DNA from: Ruminococcaceae bacterium UBA4306
Lineage (GTDB): Bacteria > Bacillota > Clostridia > Oscillospirales > Acutalibacteraceae
Assembly (NCBI GenBank): GCA_002394725.1
Contig: DGUQ01000117.1
Span: forward strand, 1,052-7,984
DNA length: 6,933 nucleotides
Direction: 5' to 3'
The notes beneath the pieces were generated by a model. That model did not search any database, had not been told where the DNA came from, and was given only the letters and a program-made list of their open reading frames with translations. The position numbers and the translations under genes are program-made. Positions 1-5,762 of the stretch are shown here, one piece after another (position 1 is the first letter of the stretch; each line of letters opens with the position of its first letter).

Positions 1-32
1 GTTTTATTGCTACTTAGTATTATATACTCGAT

Positions 33-80
33 AAATAGCACCCCGACGGAACAGCGTGTTCTGATCGGAGTGCTATTTTT
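33..80 (+). terminator. Strong intrinsic terminator, possibly bidirectional
   Basis: A long inverted repeat pairs AAATAGCAC (33-41) with GTGCTATTT (70-78). The stem continues inward through CCGA/TCGG and GAACA/TGTTC around a GCG loop, with one C/A mismatch and a small internal loop. The plus strand carries a run of five T (76-80), so it would best stop a transcript entering from the left. Read on the minus strand the stem is followed by TTTAT, a weaker tract that could still end the surface-protein gene stopping at 124. Outer arms TAGTAT (15-20) and ATACTA (85-90) may extend the structure. No gene is visible in 1-123. Confidence 0.8.
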
Positions 81-123
81 GATGATACTATATTCCGGAA
101 TGCTTGGCAATCGATCCAATAAA

Positions 124-1179
124 TCAGCGTACGCGGTTGCGTTTTCTGCTGTAGAGCACGATGAATGCTGCGGTGATCAGGAGGAGTCCGGCAAGGATCA
201 GTGTCCCGATGGAATCGCCTGTCTTTACCGCTCCGCCGCTCTGCTTGACGCCGCCGTCATTTTTATTTGAGGCTTTGCCGGAATCGGGCGTTGCCGCGCT
301 GTCCTTTGTCGCGCCGTCCTTTGCAGAGCCGTCTATAGACGGCGCGTCGGTTGCGTCAGGCTTTTCGGAGCTGTCGTCGGTAGATGGTTTGTTGCGGAAG
401 CCATGTACCGACATCGTGAACGCTAACGGATAGCCATCCTCCATGATGAGCTTTGACGGAAGGAAGAACCAAAAAGTGCTGCATGACGGGTCAAAGTCGG
501 TGACCTCTGCTTCCATCGGAAACTCGAACACGGAATCATCCGTTTCATGATACTCGGCCTCTTTGGTTTCAACATTGTACACACAGAGCGAGAAGAGCCA
601 CGGTGTTTTCAGCAGCTTGACCGTTGCTTTATTGGGAGAGGAGGGATCGTATTCCACGGTGAAATCCTCGCCCTCATACATGGCGGTATATGCGCCGTCA
701 TAGCTGGGATACTTTTGGGCATTGGCGCTGTCCTGAGAGGATACAACGGTGATGGTGACAGGGATGTCGACCTCCTCGATCCCGTAGTCGCCGCCAAGGT
801 CGTAAATATGTACTTGAGCATCTAACTGTGTGGTTTCATACAGCAGATGATCCACGGACGCCTTTACGCTCCATTCTGTTTGTGCATTCCTTTGGAAAAC
901 GAAGGTTTCGTTCGTGCTGTTGTTTTTGAGCGTCAGAGTGATATCGCCGTTATAATCATCCAGTTCAAAGACGCCTACCGTATAGAAATCCTCGTCATAC
1001 GGATAGCTGTCATGAAAGTCTTTTTTAAAGTCATATTCTCTGTTGACTACGGCGGAAACGACGGAGTAGGTCGCCTGATCACCCTGAGGAACCGCGTCAT
1101 CGGCTGCGGCGGCAAGAGCGGGAGTGACGCAGCATGCTGCCAGAATCAACGCGAAAAAGCAAGCAAGGATTCGTTTCAT
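124..1179 (-). CDS. Secreted surface protein with sortase-like VKTGD tail, function unknown
   Basis: This encodes a 351-residue exported protein of no family I recognise. Residues 1-24 form a signal peptide (MKR, a hydrophobic core, then VTPALA before AAADD). Residues about 25-262 are an acidic, Tyr/Phe-rich, probably beta-structured ectodomain. Residues about 263-317 are a Ser/Asp/Lys/Gly-rich low-complexity linker. The C-terminus has VKTGD (318-322), a hydrophobic span (about 325-343) and a basic tail RKRNRVR. That order is the known layout of LPXTG-type sortase substrates, although the motif is non-canonical. The signal peptide also contains L13-A14-A15-C16, a lipobox match, so lipoprotein processing is an alternative. 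The start chosen is the ATG at 1179 because AGAGG lies upstream; an in-frame TTG at 1203 lacks such a site. The gene has its own promoter and stands alone, downstream of the GH3-like gene's terminator. The gene call is firm; the function is unknown. Confidence 0.88.
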   Translation of the reverse strand: MKRILACFFALILAACCVTPALAAAADDAVPQGDQATYSVVSAVVNREYDFKKDFHDSYPYDEDFYTVGVFELDDYNGDITLTLKNNSTNETFVFQRNAQTEWSVKASVDHLLYETTQLDAQVHIYDLGGDYGIEEVDIPVTITVVSSQDSANAQKYPSYDGAYTAMYEGEDFTVEYDPSSPNKATVKLLKTPWLFSLCVYNVETKEAEYHETDDSVFEFPMEAEVTDFDPSCSTFWFFLPSKLIMEDGYPLAFTMSVHGFRNKPSTDDSSEKPDATDAPSIDGSAKDGATKDSAATPDSGKASNKNDGGVKQSGGAVKTGDSIGTLILAGLLLITAAFIVLYSRKRNRVR

Positions 1180-1188
1180 TATCTTTTT

Positions 1189-1195
1189 GACCTCT
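1189..1195 (-). promoter_or_regulatory. Ribosome binding site deciding the surface-protein start
   Basis: On the minus strand AGAGGTC lies 9 bases before the ATG at 1179. It falls inside the longer reading frame that would begin at the TTG at 1203, which has no purine-rich site before it. This favours the ATG, which also gives a standard MKR-type signal peptide. Confidence 0.65.
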
Positions 1196-1219
1196 TTTCT
1201 CAATTGATCTTTTGATTAA

Positions 1220-1248
1220 ATCATATCACAATTGACGCAGAAATGCAA
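1220..1248 (-). promoter_or_regulatory. Sigma-A-type promoter of the surface-protein gene
   Basis: Read on the minus strand, TTGCAT (1243-1248) is separated by exactly 17 bp from TATGAT (1220-1225). The predicted start is near 1213, leaving a leader of roughly 35 bases before the ATG at 1179. It sits between the GH3-like gene's terminator and this gene, so the gene is probably transcribed on its own. Confidence 0.72.
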
Positions 1249-1273
1249 TAGAATGACAGAATGAATGAACACG

Positions 1274-1311
1274 AAAAAACCGACCCGGTTCCAAAGGAGC
1301 GAGTCGGTCTT
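1274..1311 (-). terminator. Intrinsic terminator of the GH3-like gene
   Basis: On the minus strand AAGACCGACTC pairs with GGGTCGGTTTT in an 11-bp stem (two G-U pairs; arms at 1301-1311 and 1276-1286), with a 14-base loop and a run of six T (1274-1279) at its 3' end. It begins only five bases past the GH3-like stop codon. The opposite strand has no T tract, so it acts leftward. Confidence 0.88.
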
Positions 1312-1316
1312 GTCGT

Positions 1317-2990
1317 TTATTCAGTCGGTGCGGTGGTTTCAGTCAATGCCGTTGTTTCGCCGGTCGTCGCGGTCGTCGCGTCAGCCGCTTCTGTCGCGGC
1401 GGCGGTATCCTCCATCATGCCGCTTTGATATTTGAGCGTGAGGATACGCTTGACCTTGGTGTTGAGCTGAGCCTCGGTGATCTCGCCGCTGCTGAGCTTG
1501 CTCTCGATCTCCTGCACATAGCTTTGCAGACTGTTGGGATTGAGGATCAAATCAATATCGGAGGCGAAGATACCCTTGACGATGGTGCTGTAGCTGTATT
1601 CTCTGGTGAAGTAGCCTGCGGACATATCGCCCGTGACGGCGACGCCCTGATAGTTGAGCTTCTCACGCAAAAGCTGAGGTACGACCTTGTCGCTCAGGGT
1701 GGCAGGACGCTCCTTGTCGAGCTGATCGACCATGATATGATCGACCATGATCATGCCGGCGCCTGCTTCAATGCCGGAACGGAAAGCGGTGAATTCACTG
1801 CCGGCGTCCAGCTCGTCCGCGGTTTTGGTGATGTGGAGGAAGGCGTCAGAGCCGTCGGCGCTGTTGTTGGCGTCGAGCGTGCCGGGGAAGGTTTTCAGCG
1901 CGGAGATGATCTTGTTCTCGGTATAGCCCTTGACCGCCGAGCTGATCAGCTCGCCTGCTTCTGCGTCGGTAAGATCGGATTTGTTCGCCCTTACATTGGC
2001 AAGATCGGCACTCAGCGAGAAGTCAACATTGTAGCCCAGATCGCTCTTTTGCCGCGCGGCGGCTGCAGCGGTGTTGTATGCGCCGTCGGCGGTAGTATCG
2101 GCAGTCTGCTGCGCGTCGGCAGTCTGATCGGTGATGACCGCGTCATCGCGCGCAATGAACAGCGGAATCTTGGAATTGTTCTGCAAGCCTTCGATCAGCG
2201 CCTTTGTCTGATCGTCGCCGACGGTGTTCTGCTGTGTCAGGATCACGCCGCCGACAGGATAGATCGCGAGCGATTCGGGGGTGGTGTTATCCGTGACCGT
2301 GACGATGTCGGTGTTCATCAGCAGCTCGGGTGTGGTCACAAAGAGCTGACAGATCTTTTCACGCTGTGACATAGAGTTCAGCATGTCGACCGCCTTGGCT
2401 TCATAGACCGATTCTGTCGGAGCGACGGTCTCCTCCTCAGCGCTCGCCTGTGTGTTGTCATTGCTGTTGTTGCCGGAGAGCTTGGGCGTGATGACAAAGT
2501 GCACCAGCGCGAATGCCGCGGCGGCGATCGCGATGAGCGCGATGATGAAGAGGATGATCTTCATCGGACTGCGCTTTTTGTTTTGATCATCAGCCTTATT
2601 GTCACGCCTTTTTGCGGAGGGTCGTCTTTCGGCATACTGTTTCTCCGTCGGAAGGCTGTCCATGACCTTTGTTTCGTCCAAAGAGGAATCCTTCTCTGGC
2701 TCGTCACTCTCCGGAGCCTTGAAGTCCTCCTCGGTGAGCCGTTCAAATCTGCTGACAGTCGGCTTTGACGGATGAGGGGAGAGGATGTCGTCGCCGTCAT
2801 CGCTCTCAGCTTTGTCAAGCGCCTGCTTGATCTTGTTCAGGACATCGTCGTCTGTCGGCGTCCGCGCCTCATCGACGGGACGATTCTCGGCATCGTCGAG
2901 CGGCTTCTCCGGAGCGTCATTGAGCTCGGTGACGGTCTCGTCGGGTTCATTCTCAGCATCGGGAGTGAGGTTCTTGTTTTCTTCGTTCAT
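1317..2990 (-). CDS. Membrane-anchored GH3/NagZ-like protein with degenerate active site
   Basis: The 557-residue protein has four parts. Residues 1-142 are an acidic Asp/Glu/Pro-rich, presumably cytoplasmic region. About 143-167 is one membrane helix preceded by a basic stretch (KKRSPMK). About 200-525 is an extracellular domain resembling glycoside hydrolase family 3 beta-N-acetylhexosaminidases. Residues 526-557 are a Thr/Ala/Glu-rich tail. Family hallmarks seen are the MSQREKICQLF opening, GGVIL (247-251), NVDFSLSADL (321-330), MVDHI (415-419), PATLS (429-433) and LLREKLNYQGVAVT (440-453). Known catalytic motifs are altered: ARDD (280-283) where DQEG is usual, KTFPGT (366-371) for KHFPGH, DGS (379-381) for the Asp-Ser-His dyad, and TGDM (453-456) for TDDL or TDAL. 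It is therefore probably not an active hydrolase and may bind glycans or have a structural envelope role (inference). A good ribosome site (AAGGGG, 7 bases before the ATG) supports the start. It has its own promoter and terminator. Confidence 0.9.
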   Translation of the reverse strand: MNEENKNLTPDAENEPDETVTELNDAPEKPLDDAENRPVDEARTPTDDDVLNKIKQALDKAESDDGDDILSPHPSKPTVSRFERLTEEDFKAPESDEPEKDSSLDETKVMDSLPTEKQYAERRPSAKRRDNKADDQNKKRSPMKIILFIIALIAIAAAAFALVHFVITPKLSGNNSNDNTQASAEEETVAPTESVYEAKAVDMLNSMSQREKICQLFVTTPELLMNTDIVTVTDNTTPESLAIYPVGGVILTQQNTVGDDQTKALIEGLQNNSKIPLFIARDDAVITDQTADAQQTADTTADGAYNTAAAAARQKSDLGYNVDFSLSADLANVRANKSDLTDAEAGELISSAVKGYTENKIISALKTFPGTLDANNSADGSDAFLHITKTADELDAGSEFTAFRSGIEAGAGMIMVDHIMVDQLDKERPATLSDKVVPQLLREKLNYQGVAVTGDMSAGYFTREYSYSTIVKGIFASDIDLILNPNSLQSYVQEIESKLSSGEITEAQLNTKVKRILTLKYQSGMMEDTAAATEAADATTATTGETTALTETTAPTE

Positions 2991-3040
2991 CAGTAAACCC
3001 CTTTCAATAGCAAATCTGGTTTCTGTTCCGGTACTTCATC

Positions 3041-3070
3041 ATATTACCATATCGATCGTGATTGTGTCAA
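3041..3070 (-). promoter_or_regulatory. Sigma-A-type promoter of the GH3-like gene
   Basis: On the minus strand a perfect TTGACA (3065-3070) is followed, after 18 bp, by TAATAT (3041-3046). The expected start is near 3034, giving a leader of about 45 bases to the ATG at 2990. It lies just downstream of the gdhA terminator, so the GH3-like gene is an independent unit. Confidence 0.8.
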
Positions 3071-3102
3071 TTACAGCTATGTAATTTCTATATAGGAATT
3101 TT

Positions 3103-3137
3103 AAAAAAGACGGGCTGCCACATTGCTGTGACAGCCC
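3103..3137 (-). terminator. Intrinsic terminator of gdhA
   Basis: In the minus-strand RNA an 11-bp stem (arms 3127-3137 and 3112-3122) closes a four-base loop and is followed by a run of six U (3103-3108). One base pair is G-U in this RNA but would be a C/A mismatch in plus-strand RNA, which fits a leftward function. It lies about 105 bases past the gdhA stop. I see no gene or other clear element in the spacer 3138-3243. Confidence 0.88.
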
Positions 3138-3243
3138 ATTTGATTTTGATATAGATAAAAGCATCTTTTCCACACGCCGTTGACAAAACGTCAGAATAAA
3201 TCCGCGTTATCAAAAGGCGAAACGGGATGCAACGTCACGTTGC

Positions 3244-4587
3244 TCAGACGATACCCTGCATGAGCATAGCGTTCGCTACACGCTCAAAGCCTGCGATGTT
3301 AGCGCCCGCGATCAGGTCGTCACCCAGGTTGTACTTCTCGCAAGCCGCAACACTCTGCTTGAAGATGTTGACCATGATCGCCTCGAGCTTCTCAAATACG
3401 TCATCCTCGGTGAAGATGGTGTGCTCAGCGTTCTGGCTCATCTCGATGCAGGAGCAAGCTACGCCGCCTGCGTTCGCAGCCTTGGAGGGACCGACGATCA
3501 CGCCGTTCTCCTTGAAGTAATCGATCGCCTCGTTTCTGGTGGGCATGTTAGCAGCCTCGCACAGGAACTTACAGCCGTTTGCGACCATCTTCTGAGCCTC
3601 TTCCATGCCGATCTCGTTCTGAGTCGCGCAGGGGATGTACAGGTCAGCCTTCACGCCCCAGGGCTTCTCGCCGGGGAAGAACTTAGCGCCCGGGAACTTG
3701 TCGGCATAAGGAGCGCAGATGTTCTTGCCGGAGGAACGCAGCTCAAGGAGATAATCGATCTTCTCGCCGGTGACGCCGTCCTCGTCGAGGATGTAGCCGT
3801 CAGGACCGGAGATGGTGATCGCCTTAGCGCCGAGCTGTTCGAGCTTCTTAGCGGTACCCCATGCAACGTTACCGAAGCCGGAGATAGCAACTGTCTTGCC
3901 CTTGATGTCATCGCCGAAGTGCTTGAGCATCTCAACTGTGTAGTATGTTGCGCCGTAGCCTGTTGCTTCGGGTCTGATGAGGGAGCCGCCGTACTGGATT
4001 CCCTTGCCTGTGAGAACGCCGGAGAACTCATTCTTGAGTCTCTTGTACTGACCGAAGAGGTAGCCGATCTCACGTCCGCCTACGCCGATATCACCTGCGG
4101 GAACATCGAGGTTCGGACCGATGTGTCTGTAAAGCTCGCTCATGAAGCTCTGGCAGAAGAGCATGACCTCGCGGTCACTCTTGCCCTTGGGGTCGAAGTC
4201 GGAACCACCCTTGGCACCGCCGATCGGCAGGCCGGTCAGAGAGTTCTTGAAGATCTGCTCGAAGGCCAGGAAGCGCATGACGGAACGGTTAACGGTCGGG
4301 TGCAGACGGATACCGCCCTTGTAGGGGCCGATCGCGTTGTTGAACTGAATACGGTAACCATTGTTGACGCGCACGTTGCCCTGATCATCGACCCAGGTAA
4401 CACGGAACTGGATCTGGCGGTCGGGCGTTGTCAGGCGCTCCAGGATCGCTTCACGGCGGTAGAATGCTTCGTTGGCATCGATAACCGGGCCGAGAGATTC
4501 CATAACCTCGCGGACAGCCTGATGGAACTCGGGCTGACGGGGGTTTTCGGTGATGACACGATTGAGAACTTCTTCTCTGTAACTCAT
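3244..4587 (-). CDS. gdhA: Glutamate dehydrogenase (hexameric, clostridial type, likely NAD-linked)
   Basis: The 447-residue protein has the full length of small hexameric glutamate dehydrogenases. It catalyses the reversible conversion of 2-oxoglutarate plus ammonium plus NAD(P)H to glutamate in the cytoplasm. The N-terminal substrate domain carries GPYKGG (K90), K114, GGAKGG (catalytic-type K126) and PAGDIGVG (D166). The nucleotide-binding domain begins around 230 with GFGNVAWG (237-244). The C-terminal part contains SKAANAGG (368-375). F238, P262 and D263 coincide with residues reported as NAD-specificity determinants in the Clostridium symbiosum enzyme, which this protein closely resembles. 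I therefore infer NAD(H) preference, possibly a catabolic or ammonium-assimilating role. The ATG at 4587 follows AAGGAGG at 7-base spacing. The gene has its own promoter, a leader of about 137 bases and its own terminator, and it diverges from proBA, which also consumes glutamate. Confidence 0.97.
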   Translation of the reverse strand: MSYREEVLNRVITENPRQPEFHQAVREVMESLGPVIDANEAFYRREAILERLTTPDRQIQFRVTWVDDQGNVRVNNGYRIQFNNAIGPYKGGIRLHPTVNRSVMRFLAFEQIFKNSLTGLPIGGAKGGSDFDPKGKSDREVMLFCQSFMSELYRHIGPNLDVPAGDIGVGGREIGYLFGQYKRLKNEFSGVLTGKGIQYGGSLIRPEATGYGATYYTVEMLKHFGDDIKGKTVAISGFGNVAWGTAKKLEQLGAKAITISGPDGYILDEDGVTGEKIDYLLELRSSGKNICAPYADKFPGAKFFPGEKPWGVKADLYIPCATQNEIGMEEAQKMVANGCKFLCEAANMPTRNEAIDYFKENGVIVGPSKAANAGGVACSCIEMSQNAEHTIFTEDDVFEKLEAIMVNIFKQSVAACEKYNLGDDLIAGANIAGFERVANAMLMQGIV

Positions 4588-4603
4588 AGGTGGACCTCCT
4601 TCT

Positions 4604-4638
4604 GCCGGGTCGGTTTAAACGTTGAACTTTTGCCCGGC
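4604..4638 (-). other. Possible hairpin in the gdhA leader beside the ribosome site
   Basis: In the gdhA leader GCCGGG (4633-4638) can pair with CCCGGC (4604-4609) across a 23-base loop that includes the palindrome GTTTAAAC (4613-4620). The lower arm ends two bases before AAGGAGG (4595-4601), so stem formation could affect ribosome access. The stem is only six G-C pairs, and I recognise no known riboswitch class here. Confidence 0.35.
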
Positions 4639-4732
4639 TTTTGAATGAAAACAGCGTCTTCGGTTGCATAAATTTGGTGCCTCTATGCATTGCGGAGCGC
4701 TCGTTTGTTTGCGTGTGGAAAACAACAAGGTA

Positions 4733-4761
4733 ATTTTAACAGACAGATGCAAGATGGTCAA
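4733..4761 (-). promoter_or_regulatory. Sigma-A-type promoter of gdhA
   Basis: On the minus strand TTGACC (4756-4761) is spaced 17 bp from TAAAAT (4733-4738). The predicted start is near 4725, which leaves an unusually long leader of about 137 bases before the gdhA ATG at 4587. Confidence 0.75.
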
Positions 4762-4908
4762 TAAAATTATTCATAAAAATGAGAGAAAATCAGGGTTTCT
4801 TGCAATAATTTTAGGGCGAATTGAATATTCTGCAGGCAAACTTGCAAATTAGACAAAGTGCATGAATCATAAACTGCAAAGTCCGCATAAAATGAGGAAA
4901 AGCGTGCG

Positions 4909-4937
4909 TTGACGAGGGTATAACGGGCATCTATAAT
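4909..4937 (+). promoter_or_regulatory. Consensus sigma-A-type promoter of proBA
   Basis: TTGACG (4909-4914) is followed, after a 17-bp spacer, by a perfect TATAAT (4932-4937). The predicted start is near 4944, giving a leader of about 40 bases. AAAGGA (4975-4980) precedes the proB ATG by five bases. The near-consensus strength suggests that control, if any, is by repression. Confidence 0.85.
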
Positions 4938-4952
4938 GTATAAAAATACATT
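4935..4952 (+). promoter_or_regulatory. ARG-box-like operator overlapping the proBA -10 and start site
   Basis: A perfect 7-4-7 inverted repeat, AATGTAT-AAAA-ATACATT, covers the end of the -10 hexamer and the predicted transcription start. Known ArgR/AhrC boxes are 18-bp imperfect palindromes of the TGAAT-(A/T)4-ATTCA type. This site has the same length and A/T centre and differs at the third position of each inner half. A bound repressor would block RNA polymerase. No second box in tandem is evident, and assignment to ArgR is inference. Confidence 0.5.
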
Positions 4953-4985
4953 CTGATCCGTTTCGGGGACTCGGAAAGGAACGCT

Positions 4986-5762
4986 ATGAGAATCATTATC
5001 AAAATCGGCACGTCCACCTTGGCGCACGCAACCGGCATGCTCAATCTCCGCAAAGCCGAGCGCCTCGTGCATGTGATCGCGGACCTGAAGAATGCGGGCC
5101 ATGAGATCGTTCTTGTCTCGTCGGGCGCGATCGGCATCGGGGCCGGAAAGCTTCATCTGAAGCAGCGGCCGAGCGATGTCCCGACACGTCAGGCCTGCGC
5201 GTCGGTGGGGCAGTGCGAGCTGATGTACGAATATGACAAACTGTTTGGAGCGTATAATCATACAGTTTCGCAGGTGCTCCTGACGCTGGACGTCGTGGAC
5301 AAGGAAGAGCGCCGCCGCAACGCGGTCAATACACTTGAGAAGCTGCTGGAGATGAACGTCATCCCGATCATCAATGAAAACGATACGGTCGCCACGGCAG
5401 AAATCGCAGTCGGTGACAATGATACCCTGTCGGCCATCGTCGCCACCTGCATCAACGCCGATATCAATATCCTGATGAGTGACATCGACGGCCTGTACAC
5501 AGCAGATCCGCACAAGGATCCCGATGCAAAGCTCATCAGCGTCGTGCCGGAGCTCACCGAAGAGATCATGGCCCTGGGCGGCGGCAGCAATTCCTCGCAG
5601 GGCACCGGCGGCATGGCCACCAAGCTGCGGGCGGCGCAGATCTGCACGACCCATGGCATCGATATGATCATCTGCAACGGTTCGCATCCGTCTCTGCTGT
5701 ATGACATCATGGACGGCAAGGCGATCGGCACCCGGTTCATCGGGAAGAAGGAGAACGCATGA
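4986..5762 (+). CDS. proB: Glutamate 5-kinase, short form without PUA domain
   Basis: ProB phosphorylates glutamate with ATP to gamma-glutamyl phosphate, the committed first step of proline synthesis in the cytoplasm. The 258-residue protein is a complete amino-acid-kinase domain: IKIGTST (5-11, phosphate-binding lysine K6), SSGAIGIG (45-52), INENDTV (129-135), GDNDTLSA (143-150), [11 protein letters not shown] (165-175) and GTGGMATKL (206-214, K213). It ends just after the kinase fold, unlike the approximately 367-residue E. coli enzyme, which adds a C-terminal PUA domain; PUA-less forms are known in other bacteria. The ATG at 4986 follows AAAGGA and a consensus promoter. Its stop overlaps the proA start by four bases, so the two proteins are probably translationally coupled; the product is labile and is passed to ProA. 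Confidence 0.97.
   Translation: MRIIIKIGTSTLAHATGMLNLRKAERLVHVIADLKNAGHEIVLVSSGAIGIGAGKLHLKQRPSDVPTRQACASVGQCELMYEYDKLFGAYNHTVSQVLLTLDVVDKEERRRNAVNTLEKLLEMNVIPIINENDTVATAEIAVGDNDTLSAIVATCINADINILMSDIDGLYTADPHKDPDAKLISVVPELTEEIMALGGGSNSSQGTGGMATKLRAAQICTTHGIDMIICNGSHPSLLYDIMDGKAIGTRFIGKKENA
5748..5753 (+). promoter_or_regulatory. proA ribosome binding site inside the proB end
   Basis: AAGGAG lies within the last codons of proB, five bases before the ATG at 5759. It fixes the proA start at the ATG that overlaps the proB stop as ATGA. Confidence 0.8.

Larger units (their letters stand above)
4588..4985. other. Divergent intergenic region between gdhA and proBA
   Basis: This 398-base stretch has no convincing gene. 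It holds the gdhA promoter and leader on the left and the proBA promoter, operator-like dyad and short leader on the right. The two -35 boxes are about 147 bp apart. The AT-rich middle (4762-4908) has small dyads, such as GAATATTC (4823-4830) and TCAT-AAAA-ATGA (4771-4782), that could be regulator sites but are too short to assign. An open frame at 4664-4852 has no ribosome site or family resemblance and is not called. Confidence 0.75.

Noticed and set aside
1361..1378. Two copies of CGGTCGTCG in tandem near the 3' end of the GH3-like gene.
   Set aside because: It encodes part of a low-complexity Thr/Ala tail; such short repeats are expected there.
1723..1752. 15-bp tandem direct repeat (TGATCGACCATGATA, then the same with a final C) in the GH3-like gene, encoding repeated MVDH/MVDQ.
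   Set aside because: The matching segment in typical GH3 proteins has the same length, so this looks like chance similarity of adjacent codons rather than an inserted duplication.
1425..2369. Long plus-strand open frame opposite the GH3-like gene.
   Set aside because: It is antisense to a gene with clear family motifs, promoter and terminator, has no ribosome site or recognisable domain, and is explained by codon bias of the real frame.
3179..3212. TTGACA on the plus strand downstream of gdhA as a possible promoter.
   Set aside because: No acceptable -10 hexamer follows at 16-18 bp, and it would only direct transcription antisense into gdhA.
3421..4644. Plus-strand open frame of about 400 codons opposite gdhA.
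   Set aside because: gdhA is unambiguous on the other strand; the antisense frame has no family resemblance and its composition reflects the gdhA codons.
4664..4852. 62-codon open frame between gdhA and proB.
   Set aside because: It has no ribosome binding site, overlaps the gdhA promoter on the opposite strand, and the sequence resembles no small protein I know.
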